Origin: UBA961 sp014191195
GTDB lineage: Bacteria > Bacteroidota > Ignavibacteria > Kapaibacteriales > UBA961
DNA length: 64,000 nucleotides
Reading direction: 5' to 3'
Assembly: GCA_964204605.1 (NCBI GenBank)
Contig: OZ123195.1
Coordinates: forward strand, 992,001 to 1,056,000
The notes beneath the pieces were generated by a model. The model ran no database searches. It was not told the origin of the DNA and saw nothing but the letters and a program-made list of their open reading frames with translations. Both the position numbers and the translations under genes were made by a program. The first letter of the stretch is position 1. Every line of letters begins with the position of its first letter. Shown here piece after piece: positions 8,298-17,872 of the stretch.

Positions 8298-11085
8298 ATT
8301 GGAATCCCATTTATCTGCAAAAGCATTAAAAGAACTTCAATCATATTTTCCACAACAACGATATTCTGTACAGATAGCCGATAGATTATTGTATGCACAT
8401 GATGCAAGTTCTTATAGAATTATTCCATCTGGAATAGTATTTCCAATACATAATCAAGAAATTCAATGGCTTTTTTCTTGGGCTTCGCGTTTTAATCATA
8501 GTTTAACATTTAGAGCAGCTGGAACATCTCTGTCTGGTCAGGCTGTAGGAAGTGGGCTCATCGTAGATTGTTCTAAACATTGGAAAGACATCACCGTTCA
8601 TGATGAAGGCAATTCAATAACAGTTCAGCCTGGTTGTATTGGAAGTAAGGTAAATTATGCATTAAAAAGTTGGAATCGTAAAATTGGGCCAGATCCAGCA
8701 TCTATTAATTCTTGCATGATGGGTGGTATTCTAGCTAATAATTCCAGCGGGATGTGCTGTGGAGTGATTCATAATTCTTATCATACTGTCGAAAATCTTG
8801 AATGCGTGCTACCAAATGGATATATCATTCACACTGCACATAATGATAGTGATACTTTATTCAAACAAAATGCGCCAAATATATATGATGAATTAATCAG
8901 TATAAGAAATTATATACGTGAAAATGAAGAGCTTATACAACGTATCAGACATAAATATGCCATTAAAAATACAGTTGGGTATTGTCTAAATGCATTTTTG
9001 GATGAACAATCCCCAGCGAAAATTGTTGGTAAATTAATGATTGGTTCTGAAGGTACATTAGGTTTTATCAGCAAAGCAACCTTACATACTATTCCGGATT
9101 TGCCTTATAAAGCAACTGCTTTATTACTATTTCCAACAGTATATGATGCATGCTTAGCAATTGAATCTCTTAAAAATACGGGTATAGCAGCCCTTGAAAT
9201 CATGGATAGATCTGCATTACGATCTGTTGAAGATGCAATAGGTGCTCCTCATATCTTAAAACAATTACCAGAAGATGGTACTGCTTTATTGGCTGAATAT
9301 CATGCAATAAATCAAGAAGAATTATACAAGTATATCAATAATTGCATACAGAATTTTAGCTCTTATCGCCTAATACATGATCCTGTATTTACAAGCGATG
9401 ATACAGAAAGAGCACAATTATGGAAAATTCGAAAAGGGATGTTCCCATCTGTAGGGGCAAAAAGGGCAAAAGGCACAGGAATCATCAATGAAGATATTGC
9501 AGTACCTGTAGAATATTTACCTGATGTGATTAAGGATTTGCGAGAATTATTTGCAATCTATCAATATAGTGAAGCAATTATTTTTGGTCATGCAAAAGAT
9601 GGAAATCTTCATTTTGTTGTTTCGCATTCCTTTTCTACTCAAAAAGACATTGACCATTTTGGCGCATTCATGGAAGATCTAGCAACATTAATCATCAATA
9701 AGTATAATGGCTCGCTAAAAGCCGAACATGGAACAGGAAGGAATATTGCTGCTTTTGTACAAGATGAATGGGGTTCTGATTTATATGACATTATGAAAAG
9801 GCTAAAATCTGCTTTTGACCCTTTGTCCATTCTTAATCCAGGTGTATTAATAAGCGATAATCCTAAAAGTCATACACAATTTCTTAAGCCTTTTCCTATA
9901 ATCAATGATATTATCGATACATGCATAGAATGTGGTTATTGTGAGGCCACCTGCCCTACATCTATGACTACATTATCTCCAAGACAAAGAATTGTATTAG
10001 AAAGAGAAATAGCTTTAGCTACATCACCATTCATTATCAAAGAATTACAAGAATACAAAGCGTATCAATCAATTGATTCATGTGCCAATGATGGTTTATG
10101 TTCATTGGCTTGTCCTGTTGGAATAAATACAGGCTCTTTTGTTAGAGAAGAACGTAAGCGATTATTATCTGAACAGGAGTATAATTCTCATATACAAGAA
10201 GTAGCATCTATTAGCAAAAGAGACAATTCAATTCAAAGATCACTGTCAATGGGAAGATTGGCTGAAAAGATCATTGGCCCCGAATGTTTAAAAGGTATAA
10301 CACAATTAGTACATCCAATATTACACAATCCTATATGGATTAAAAATTTACCAAAGCCCTTAACTCTTCCATTAGAATATGATGCTTCAAGAATTTCTTC
10401 TCCAAGTATCTATTATATTCCAACATGTACATCTCGCTTATTTGCTAAATCTGATGGTAGAAAGAAGAGTATTCAGCAATTAATGATAGAAATAGCTAAA
10501 AAGGCTGGTATTACGCTCATCATTCCAAATAATCTACAAGATAGATGCTGTGGAATGGCATATTATTCTAAGGGAAATGAAAAAGCAGCTGATATCGCAT
10601 ATGTTGGCTTTATGAAAGATATTCCTATTGATTCAATTGTATTATCAGATTCTATGAGTTGTTCATATCATATTATGAAAAAAGAACAGTTTCATACTAT
10701 CCATACTCTCACTTTTATTGATTCAATTCTTCCTTTATTGGAACTAAAACAAATCCCCGGAACTGCAATCATTCATCCTTCATGTTCGGTACAAGTGAAT
10801 GATGACTTAGATCTAATAACTCGAATAAGCAAAGCATGTTCCGAAAAAGTATTTATTCCAGAAAGCACTGGTTGTTGCGGATTTGCTGGAGACCATGGCT
10901 TTTATCATCCAGAAATAACAATTCAAGCATTATTAGAAACTAAAAAAGAGATTTCAACAATTGCAGAGGTAAATGGGTATTATTCTGTTAATGCTACGTG
11001 TGAGATTGGAATGAATCTTGGCACCGAAAAGCCATATGAATCTTTGCTGTATCTTATTTCTCAAGCAGCAGGGATATCTGTGTAA
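8290..11085 (+). CDS. Fused FAD-linked oxidase / Fe-S oxidoreductase (D-lactate or 2-hydroxyacid dehydrogenase type)
   Basis: The 931-residue protein joins a GlcD-like half to a GlcF-like half. The N-terminus is a PCMH-type FAD-binding domain (TFRAAGTSLSGQAVG, then GPDPASINSCMMGGI), followed by the FAD-oxidase C domain (FGHAKDGNLHF, AEHGTGRN). Ferredoxin-like clusters are at CIECGYCEATCP (from residue 545) and CANDGLCSLACPVGINTG (from 598). Two CCG repeats (RCCGMAY near 753, GCCGFAGDHGF near 861) complete it. Such fusions oxidise D-lactate or glycolate and pass electrons to quinone or cytochromes at the membrane. The ATG at 8290 is preferred because AAGGA lies upstream and it overlaps the nudix stop; an in-frame ATG at 8248 lacks this. 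Confidence 0.9.
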   Translation: MNELESHLSAKALKELQSYFPQQRYSVQIADRLLYAHDASSYRIIPSGIVFPIHNQEIQWLFSWASRFNHSLTFRAAGTSLSGQAVGSGLIVDCSKHWKDITVHDEGNSITVQPGCIGSKVNYALKSWNRKIGPDPASINSCMMGGILANNSSGMCCGVIHNSYHTVENLECVLPNGYIIHTAHNDSDTLFKQNAPNIYDELISIRNYIRENEELIQRIRHKYAIKNTVGYCLNAFLDEQSPAKIVGKLMIGSEGTLGFISKATLHTIPDLPYKATALLLFPTVYDACLAIESLKNTGIAALEIMDRSALRSVEDAIGAPHILKQLPEDGTALLAEYHAINQEELYKYINNCIQNFSSYRLIHDPVFTSDDTERAQLWKIRKGMFPSVGAKRAKGTGIINEDIAVPVEYLPDVIKDLRELFAIYQYSEAIIFGHAKDGNLHFVVSHSFSTQKDIDHFGAFMEDLATLIINKYNGSLKAEHGTGRNIAAFVQDEWGSDLYDIMKRLKSAFDPLSILNPGVLISDNPKSHTQFLKPFPIINDIIDTCIECGYCEATCPTSMTTLSPRQRIVLEREIALATSPFIIKELQEYKAYQSIDSCANDGLCSLACPVGINTGSFVREERKRLLSEQEYNSHIQEVASISKRDNSIQRSLSMGRLAEKIIGPECLKGITQLVHPILHNPIWIKNLPKPLTLPLEYDASRISSPSIYYIPTCTSRLFAKSDGRKKSIQQLMIEIAKKAGITLIIPNNLQDRCCGMAYYSKGNEKAADIAYVGFMKDIPIDSIVLSDSMSCSYHIMKKEQFHTIHTLTFIDSILPLLELKQIPGTAIIHPSCSVQVNDDLDLITRISKACSEKVFIPESTGCCGFAGDHGFYHPEITIQALLETKKEISTIAEVNGYYSVNATCEIGMNLGTEKPYESLLYLISQAAGISV

Positions 11086-11088
11086 ATG

Positions 11089-12381
11089 TTAATCAAGTAT
11101 AGCTTGTTGAGCTTTTTGAGTATGTACAGATAGTAGAAGCAAAGCTCCGCTAATAAAAAATACAAGAAGAATCAATAAGGCTATACGATAACTCCCACTA
11201 TATTGAAAGGCAAGTCCAAAAGCTAATGGCCCAAGCCAACTAGTTCCCCTATCGGTTAGCTCATAGAAACTAAAATATTCAGTTTCTTTTCCCTTTGGTA
11301 TAATAGATGAAAAATATGATCTACTTAAAGCTTGGCTACCACCCAATACAATTGCAATTACAGAACTTAAGGCATAAAAATGCATAGCACTGTTTTTAGG
11401 CAAAAAGGCATAACCATATAGAATCACACAAAGCCAGATACAAAGAGAGATCAAGATACTTGTTTTAGTAGAAGTTTTTTGAGCAATTTTATTAAAAAAC
11501 AATGCGCCAAATAAAGCAATAAATTGTACTAAAAGGATTGCACCTTGTAATTCTGCAAGGCTTAATCCAAGCTCTTCTTGTCCAAATTGTGCGGACATAG
11601 TTATAACAGTCTGAATGCCATCATTATATAAAGTAAAAGCAAGTAGAAATAACAGTGTTTGAGGGTATTTTTTAAATTGTTTACATGTGTGAATTAATTG
11701 TTTCCAACTATTTAATCCTTTCTCTTTTTCATGATATAGTGATGATTCCCTACCCACAAAAACAAAAGGAAGAACAGTAAATATAAGCCACCAAACACCT
11801 GCAGAGGTTAAACAAATTCTAACTGCATGTCCAGTATCTATTCCAAAAGAATCTTTTTGCAAAAAAAACAAAATATTTAGCAATAGTAATAAGCCACCTC
11901 CTAAGTACCCAAAAGCAAAACCTTTAGATGAAACTTCATCTCTTTCATGCTGTTCAGCAATATCTAAAAGCATTGCATTATAAAACACAATCGAAGCCCC
12001 ATAAGCAGTATTTGCAAGTATAAAAAGAAGTCCACCCAATATGACAACAGAACTATCAATTCCATAAAAACCCATAGTTGCTACAGATCCAATTGAAGCA
12101 CATAATAAAAGCAAGCCCTGCTTATTATCTTTTTTATCTGCAAAAGATGCTATGATCGGTAAGAGTATCGCTTGTAATAATACAGAAATAGATACACAAT
12201 AAGGGAAGAATGATCCAGCAGCTATATCAATTCCTGCTATTTCTAAAACACCAGACACACCAGCTTGACTTTCAGCCAAATTTGTAAGATATGGTCCTAA
12301 AAAAACAGTTACTACAGTAGTAGAAAATGCAGAACTAGACCAATCATACATATACCAAGCAATGCGCTTTTGTACTTTCAT
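11089..12381 (-). CDS. UMF1-family MFS transporter
   Basis: This 430-residue polytopic membrane protein has about twelve hydrophobic segments. The N-terminal IAWYMYDWSSSAFSTTVVTV is the hallmark opening of the UMF1 (Atg22-like) branch of the major facilitator superfamily. Yeast Atg22 exports amino acids from the vacuole; bacterial substrates are unknown. The gene is convergent with the FAD/Fe-S gene, with only 3 bp between the stops and no hairpin. Family assignment is firm; substrate is not known. Confidence 0.88.
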   Translation of the reverse strand: MKVQKRIAWYMYDWSSSAFSTTVVTVFLGPYLTNLAESQAGVSGVLEIAGIDIAAGSFFPYCVSISVLLQAILLPIIASFADKKDNKQGLLLLCASIGSVATMGFYGIDSSVVILGGLLFILANTAYGASIVFYNAMLLDIAEQHERDEVSSKGFAFGYLGGGLLLLLNILFFLQKDSFGIDTGHAVRICLTSAGVWWLIFTVLPFVFVGRESSLYHEKEKGLNSWKQLIHTCKQFKKYPQTLLFLLAFTLYNDGIQTVITMSAQFGQEELGLSLAELQGAILLVQFIALFGALFFNKIAQKTSTKTSILISLCIWLCVILYGYAFLPKNSAMHFYALSSVIAIVLGGSQALSRSYFSSIIPKGKETEYFSFYELTDRGTSWLGPLAFGLAFQYSGSYRIALLILLVFFISGALLLLSVHTQKAQQAILD

Positions 12382-12689
12382 AAAAACATTTTATCTTAAT
12401 TTTTATACTTATTGTATTGCAATTTACATTTAATTATCAAAATTAATGATGAGCTCTTCATCACTTTTTTGAAACATAAAACTCTTCTTGTTTAATTATT
12501 TCTTTTTGATCAATAATAATATAAATAATATTTTTTTTTCTTGTCTTTAAGCCTTCTCTAACGTAAATTTGCATCGGTTCCAACCCGCAGCATATTGGAA
12601 CTTCTCATTCATCCTTATATCTCAATTGGAGACAATGAAAGTAAGATACACTTTGTGTTATTCTATTTTCATCTTCAAATGTAGATTCT
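12382..12689. other. 308-bp intergenic region between the transporter and ftsQ
   Basis: No open reading frame of note. The left half is T-rich with no recognised element. The right half holds the ftsQ promoter at 12541-12571 and a leader hairpin with 7-bp arms GTTCCAA (12577-12583) and TTGGAAC (12595-12601), which begins at the predicted transcription start. Confidence 0.7.
12541..12571 (+). promoter_or_regulatory. Promoter of ftsQ-ftsA(-ftsZ)
   Basis: TTG at 12541-12543, a 20-bp spacer, then TAAATTTG at 12564-12571. This is a near-ideal Bacteroidota -33/-7 promoter. It would give a 5' leader of about 110 nt. Confidence 0.75.
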
Positions 12690-13493
12690 ATGAAAAAAAA
12701 CTCAGGTAAACATATTCCTATTGATTCTGTATATCATTATTCTGATATCAGAGCTAGGCTTATAAGCCAATTGGTTATAATGGCAATGATTATTATTGCT
12801 TTATTAATATTAGCTATACGCTGGAGAAATAATCAGCAGATTCAAACATTTTCCGTATCTGGTAATAGTGCTGTAAGAAAAGAAGAAATCCTTTCTTTGG
12901 CATCATTGAAGCCAGCTGATACCCTTGGAAGCAATCCAGGAAAATACAGGCTTTCTGAGATTAGGACTCAAGTAATGAGGCATCCATTTATTCAGAATGC
13001 AATTGTTCAAAGTAATGGCTTTAAAGGTATACATATTATCATTGAGGAAAGAAAACCATTTTTAGCGATACCTACAGTATTAGGAAAATTTGATTTTATT
13101 GATTCTTCTGGTATTGTGTTACCTTATGAAGTATTTGCTCAATCTGGTGATGTGCCTATAGTATATGGCCTTTACAAATGCAGTAAGATTGATACAGCTG
13201 TACTATCATCATTAAAATATTTAGTATCTACAGCACAAAAAAGAGACGGAGCTTTACAAGAATTTCTATCAGAAATAGATTATAATGAGCAGTCTAAATC
13301 TTTTACTTTTATAACTACAGATGGCGCAACCAGAGTAATGTTTGGATCTATTGATAATGCGCCCAAGAAATTTGAGAAATTGCATCTTTATCTCCAGCAT
13401 GCATCAGAATTATCTGGTACTGCTCGATATATTGATGTTCGCTGGAAAGATCAAATAGTAATTGGAAAGCAATTAGCTTTGGCCTCTAAATAA
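12690..13493 (+). CDS. ftsQ: Cell division protein FtsQ
   Basis: This 267-residue bitopic protein has a short cytoplasmic N-terminus, one membrane segment at about residues 30-46 (LVIMAMIIIALLILAI), then a POTRA domain beginning QTFSVSGNSAVRKEEIL, and an FtsQ-type beta domain. FtsQ links early and late divisome proteins in the periplasm. Primary sequence is poorly conserved in this family; position directly before ftsA and ftsZ makes the call secure. No mur genes precede it, so the cluster is detached from the usual dcw operon. Confidence 0.88.
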   Translation: MKKNSGKHIPIDSVYHYSDIRARLISQLVIMAMIIIALLILAIRWRNNQQIQTFSVSGNSAVRKEEILSLASLKPADTLGSNPGKYRLSEIRTQVMRHPFIQNAIVQSNGFKGIHIIIEERKPFLAIPTVLGKFDFIDSSGIVLPYEVFAQSGDVPIVYGLYKCSKIDTAVLSSLKYLVSTAQKRDGALQEFLSEIDYNEQSKSFTFITTDGATRVMFGSIDNAPKKFEKLHLYLQHASELSGTARYIDVRWKDQIVIGKQLALASK

Positions 13494-13551
13494 TGTGATT
13501 AAGACAAATAGAAATTAGCAAGTGCAATTATCATTGTTAGGATAAGATCTT

Positions 13552-14841
13552 ATGAAATCGGGTAATATCATTGCAGGATTAGACTTAGGAACTACGAAAG
13601 TTGTTGCATTGATAGCTTCTGTAGAACCCGACACACACATTATCAATATATTGGGAATAGGAACAGCTCCAAGCGAAGGATTAAAAAAGGGAGTTGTAGT
13701 TAATATAGACAAAACAGTAAAGTCTATTCAAATAGCTGTAGAGCAAGCTGAATTACAATCTGGTGTCTCAATGCAAGAAGCAGTAGTTGGCATTGCTGGA
13801 GATCATATTCAATCATTTGCAACAAGAAGTATTATTTCGATACCTCATTCAAGTAGAGAGATATCTAAAACGGACGTATTACGAATTACCGAAGATGCAA
13901 AGAATATCAAGTTACAAGCTGATAGAAAAATACTTCATATTCTCCCTCAAGATTATATTATTGATGGCCAAGATGGTGTAACAGATCCAGTTGGAATGAG
14001 CGGTGTTAGAATGGAAGCAAATATACATGTTATAACTGCATTACAAACAGCGATGCAAAATGTATATAAATGCGTAGAAAGAGCAGGCGTTCAAGTTAAA
14101 GGTGTTGTATTAGAACCACTTGCCAGTAGTTCAGCTGTATTAGATGATGATGAAAGAGAAGTTGGTGTTGCTTTAATTGATATTGGAGGTGGTACAACTG
14201 ATATTGCCATATTTCATGAAAATGTAATTAGGCATACAGCAATTATTCCAGTAGCTGGAAATAAAGTAACCGAAGACATTGCTATTGGTTTAGGAATTTT
14301 GAATAATACAGCAGAAAATATCAAAAAAGAATATGGTCATGCAACTGTAGAGAGTATTCTACATGATGAATGTTTTATGATACCTGGGATTAGCGGCAGA
14401 TCACCATTAGAGATAGAAAAGAATTTATTGGCTCGAATTATTGGTCCGAGAATGGAAGAAATCTTTGAATGTTGCTTTGAAGAATTTAGAAAATCTGGAT
14501 ATATCAATCGATTACCAGCAGGTATAGTTCTTACAGGTGGAAGCGCATTATTGCGTGGATCAGAAGATCTAGCGATGCGAATCTTTGGCATGCCTGTTAA
14601 ACTTGGATTACCCTCTGGCCATTTATATAGAGGTTTAGCCCAAGAAATAGAAAATCCGATCTATTCGACGGCAGTAGGCTTGGTATTGCATAGTTTATCA
14701 ATGGATGCAGATAACAATAGTAAATCTTACGATACTATACAGGAAGAATCTACAATACAGCAAATTGTGGAGAATGAGAATCCATCAAGTCCTAAAAAAT
14801 CGATGTTAAAATCATTAATTAAATTTTTTGATGAATTGTAG
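13552..14841 (+). CDS. ftsA: Cell division protein FtsA
   Basis: FtsA is the actin-like membrane tether of FtsZ. The 429 residues show the ATPase signature blocks: IIAGLDLGTTKVVALIA at the N-terminus, DIGGGTTDIAIF in the middle, and GIVLTGGSALLRGSEDLA near the C-terminus. The last residues (MLKSLIKFFDEL) form the amphipathic helix that binds the membrane. An AGGATAAG ribosome-binding stretch precedes the ATG. It is cotranscribed with ftsQ (58 bp gap). Confidence 0.96.
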   Translation: MKSGNIIAGLDLGTTKVVALIASVEPDTHIINILGIGTAPSEGLKKGVVVNIDKTVKSIQIAVEQAELQSGVSMQEAVVGIAGDHIQSFATRSIISIPHSSREISKTDVLRITEDAKNIKLQADRKILHILPQDYIIDGQDGVTDPVGMSGVRMEANIHVITALQTAMQNVYKCVERAGVQVKGVVLEPLASSSAVLDDDEREVGVALIDIGGGTTDIAIFHENVIRHTAIIPVAGNKVTEDIAIGLGILNNTAENIKKEYGHATVESILHDECFMIPGISGRSPLEIEKNLLARIIGPRMEEIFECCFEEFRKSGYINRLPAGIVLTGGSALLRGSEDLAMRIFGMPVKLGLPSGHLYRGLAQEIENPIYSTAVGLVLHSLSMDADNNSKSYDTIQEESTIQQIVENENPSSPKKSMLKSLIKFFDEL

Positions 14842-15008
14842 TTTTTGACTGATAATATTTTTTATATTAGTGAATAAAATATTTGAAAAATTAAAGAATA
14901 TCAAATTTTCTATGAACAGTTTTTTGAGTATATGAACAGCATACATATATTTAAAACCAGAGACACTTATGAAATCATTTTTTTTCAATCTAATTTCCGG
15001 GGGGGAAC
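14842..15008 (+). promoter_or_regulatory. ftsA-ftsZ spacer with direct repeats and a G7 ribosome-binding site
   Basis: The 9-bp repeat TATGAACAG occurs twice, at 14911-14919 and 14931-14939, exactly 20 bp apart (about two helical turns). Directly before the ftsZ ATG there is a run of seven G (14999-15005), exceptional in this AT-rich DNA and likely a strong Shine-Dalgarno. No TAnnTTTG box was found in this spacer. Confidence 0.5.
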
Positions 15009-16355
15009 ATGATTGTTGTTGATACAGACACAAATAATTACGGCGCGCGCATCAGAGTTATTGGTGTGGGTGGCGGTGGTGGTAACGCTATAAACAGTAT
15101 GATTCAAAGAGGTCTGCAAGGTGTAGACTTTATTGCAGCCAATACAGATGCTCAAGCATTATCCAAAAATGGCGCTTCTATTAAGATTCATGTTGGACGT
15201 GAATCAACCCGTGGTTTAGGTGCTGGTGGAAGGCCTGAAATCGGAAAAGCTGCTGCTGAAGAAAATGCTGATGAAATTCGTGAGCATCTATTAGGTAGTG
15301 ATATGGTTTTTGTAACCGCTGGTATGGGTGGCGGAACAGGAACTGGTGGAGCACCAGTGGTAGCTCGAATTGGAAGAGAACTTGGTGCATTAGTTGTTGG
15401 GATTGTCACAAATCCTTTCAATTTTGAAGCAAAGAAAAGATCTACAGTTGCCGAACAAGGAATTGCAGAATTACGACAATATGTTGATGCATTGATTGTT
15501 ATTCCTAATGAAAAACTTTTATCAATTATTGATAAGAATACTTCTTTTATAGAAGCATTTCAAAAAGTAGATGATGTTCTTTACAATGCAACAAGAGGTA
15601 TATCAGATATTATTTCTGGTAATGGATATATCAATGTAGATTTTGCAGATGTTAGATCTATTATGAAAGATATGGGCGATGCATTGATGGGAATTGGTAT
15701 TGCTTCTGGAGAACATAGAGCAACCGAAGCAGCGCAAAATGCTCTGAATTCTCCATTATTAGAAGGTGTTTCTATACATGGTGCTCAAGGGCTTTTGGTG
15801 AATATAAGTGGTGGGTCATCAATGACAATGCATGAAATTAGCGAAGCTATTTCTATTATAGAAGAATCAGCTGGAAACGAAGTTAATTTAATTCAAGGTA
15901 TTGTGTACGATGAAGCATTAGAAGACAAAATTATGATAACCGTTGTGGCAACAGGTTTCAAACGTTCTTCTTATGTTATACCAACAATCATTAATAAAGT
16001 AGAAGCTACTTCAGTTTCTCAAACACAAGCTTCTGCTCCAATACTCAAAACCGTTCAGACAATTATCCCAGAGCCTTTCAAAGTTGATGTTCAAGTTGAA
16101 ATAGAACCATCTGCTCCGGTATTATTTACTATGAATCCTGAAAAAATTCGTGAAGTAAAACCAATGTCACAACCCAGCTTTATCCGCAGATCAGATCCAA
16201 ACTCTATTAGGCAATCACAAGGTGGTTCTATCAGAATCAATTCAGTTTCTGATTTGCCTTCTGCAGCTAAAGCAACCGGACAACCAATAGTTATCCGTGA
16301 TCCTAAATCTTCGGTTATAGAGAAGCCAGCATTTCTTAGAAAGATTATGGATTAA
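15009..16355 (+). CDS. ftsZ: Cell division GTPase FtsZ
   Basis: This tubulin-like GTPase forms the Z ring. Visible motifs: IRVIGVGGGGGNAINSMI at the N-terminus, the GTP-binding G-box GGGTGTG (107-113), NPFNFEAKKR, and the T7 loop region NVDFADVRSIM. A variable linker of about 110 residues follows. The C-terminal peptide EKPAFLRKIMD corresponds to the conserved tail that contacts FtsA. Length of 448 residues is ordinary for Bacteroidota. The start after the G7 run is well supported. A strong hairpin terminator follows 29 bp after the stop. Confidence 0.98.
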   Translation: MIVVDTDTNNYGARIRVIGVGGGGGNAINSMIQRGLQGVDFIAANTDAQALSKNGASIKIHVGRESTRGLGAGGRPEIGKAAAEENADEIREHLLGSDMVFVTAGMGGGTGTGGAPVVARIGRELGALVVGIVTNPFNFEAKKRSTVAEQGIAELRQYVDALIVIPNEKLLSIIDKNTSFIEAFQKVDDVLYNATRGISDIISGNGYINVDFADVRSIMKDMGDALMGIGIASGEHRATEAAQNALNSPLLEGVSIHGAQGLLVNISGGSSMTMHEISEAISIIEESAGNEVNLIQGIVYDEALEDKIMITVVATGFKRSSYVIPTIINKVEATSVSQTQASAPILKTVQTIIPEPFKVDVQVEIEPSAPVLFTMNPEKIREVKPMSQPSFIRRSDPNSIRQSQGGSIRINSVSDLPSAAKATGQPIVIRDPKSSVIEKPAFLRKIMD

Positions 16356-16384
16356 AATCCTTCAATAAAAAGGTACTATAAAAT

Positions 16385-16424
16385 AAAAGCCCTGTGAAAC
16401 TATAATTCACGGGGCTTTTATTTT
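16385..16424. terminator. Bidirectional terminator after ftsZ
   Basis: A 14-bp stem (AAAAGCCCTGTGAA at 16385-16398, TTCACGGGGCTTTT at 16406-16419; one G-T pair) has a 7-nt loop. It is followed by ATTTT on the plus strand and is A-flanked on the other side. It serves ftsZ and can also serve the convergent gene at 16442. Confidence 0.9.
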
Positions 16425-16441
16425 ATATTTTATATGTCTCT

Positions 16442-17782
16442 CTATTCTGATACGATAAAAGTCTTACATGTATTATCAGGCATTTTTATTCCATATGCAC
16501 CAGGCATCAATTGTTGAGTTTGTATTGTTACAATATGATCAGATGAATATGTACAAGGAATAATGATACTTTTCCCATGAATAGAGAATATTTCTATCAC
16601 ATCATGTGTATATCCCATATAATACATTGAAATCGGCATAGGATTTATGACAGGATTTGGCCACATATCTTTATCATTTTCTGTATTATGAGGATTTGTA
16701 ATAGACAATGGAATTCCAGTATAAAATATCCCAGATGATTTTGTTCCAATCCATAATCTATCATTTATCTCATCAATAGCAGTAATAGAAGTTAGATTAG
16801 GAATTTCTTTATCAAGATCTATTGGTTGAGAGCTATACGTTCCATAGTGATATCGAATTAATGTGTCTTTATGAGAATAAAGAACTGAAGAATTATAAGT
16901 AGGTTTAGCAATAATATTCTCAGTATTATCTAGTAATCTTACGATTGAATCATTTATTGGATTAATAAGCATTAATCCACCACGATTTATCACTGAATCA
17001 GAATTGTCTGGTAAGATATCATTATAAGTATGCAATAAATTTCCATCGGCTAATACTTTTACTTTGCTTCTATACATATTTGATCCATAGCATGTAGTAG
17101 CATTGAATTGTGTAGAATAAGGAATTTTGATCTGTTTAACCGGCAATTTTTTTACAGGATCGAAAACGATAATACCAGTTGATGAATTATTAAAGAGAAC
17201 ATATACTTTAGATGCATCTTCATTAAAATCAATATCTTGAGCAGTTACTTTATTTAAGCCAAATTCAGAAAGAAATATTTGTTCGGCTATTCCATTTTTA
17301 AAGCAATACACCTCAGTTTGGGCAGCCTCATTATCACCATCAACTTTGCTTGTTGCCCATATATCCCCTGTTTTAGGATTAGTGGCTAAAGAAGTAAAAG
17401 CACGAATACTGTCTAATGTTCCCCCTGCCTTTAGCTCGATCCAAGAATTATTGATGTCATATATTAAAATACCCATACCTTGAATTCCAGTAGCAACTAG
17501 AATTCTTCCTTTATAATCATATTCTACATCACAAAAAGGCTGAATATTTGTTAATATAGAAGGTGTTATATTTTTCCATTTTCCATTATAAAAGTTAAAG
17601 GTAGGAATAGCTGAATCACTTACACTAATCACAAAAATACTTGTATTAGTTATACATTGATTAAGTACAGCATTATGCGCAATGGAGGGTTTTTCAAGTG
17701 AATTCCATACTCTTTGAGCATCAACAGAATACATTGAAAGTAGAAACACTATAAACAGTAGAGTATTGTGTATTTTTTTCAT
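16442..17782 (-). CDS. T9SS-sorted secreted protein with two-component-propeller-like repeats
   Basis: This 446-residue protein has a signal peptide (MKKIHNTLLFIVFLLSMYSVDA) and a beta-propeller-like body. Repeats such as GDIWATSKVDG and DRLWIGTKSSGIFY resemble the Reg_prop WVGTxxGL motif. The last 75 or so residues form a type IX secretion sorting domain: MWPNPVINPMPISM, then a VIEIFSIHGK strand and MPGAYGIKM. It is therefore probably exported and attached to the cell surface or released. No enzymatic motif is seen. It is the last gene on the minus strand before the shared terminator with ftsZ. Confidence 0.75.
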   Translation of the reverse strand: MKKIHNTLLFIVFLLSMYSVDAQRVWNSLEKPSIAHNAVLNQCITNTSIFVISVSDSAIPTFNFYNGKWKNITPSILTNIQPFCDVEYDYKGRILVATGIQGMGILIYDINNSWIELKAGGTLDSIRAFTSLATNPKTGDIWATSKVDGDNEAAQTEVYCFKNGIAEQIFLSEFGLNKVTAQDIDFNEDASKVYVLFNNSSTGIIVFDPVKKLPVKQIKIPYSTQFNATTCYGSNMYRSKVKVLADGNLLHTYNDILPDNSDSVINRGGLMLINPINDSIVRLLDNTENIIAKPTYNSSVLYSHKDTLIRYHYGTYSSQPIDLDKEIPNLTSITAIDEINDRLWIGTKSSGIFYTGIPLSITNPHNTENDKDMWPNPVINPMPISMYYMGYTHDVIEIFSIHGKSIIIPCTYSSDHIVTIQTQQLMPGAYGIKMPDNTCKTFIVSE

Positions 17783-17872
17783 AAAAAAGTAGTAAAATCA
17801 ACAAATCTTCATTTTTATATTAATAACAATAAATATACCAACATTAATAAAAACAATATGTTACATGAAATA

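Noticed and set aside
12577..12601. Hairpin in the ftsQ leader as a terminator
   Set aside because: There is no T-run after it on either strand, and it begins at the predicted transcript start, so a leader structure fits better.
15181..15421. Two overlapping minus-strand open frames inside ftsZ
   Set aside because: They are Pro/His-rich antisense shadows of the glycine-rich GTP-binding region and have no family features.
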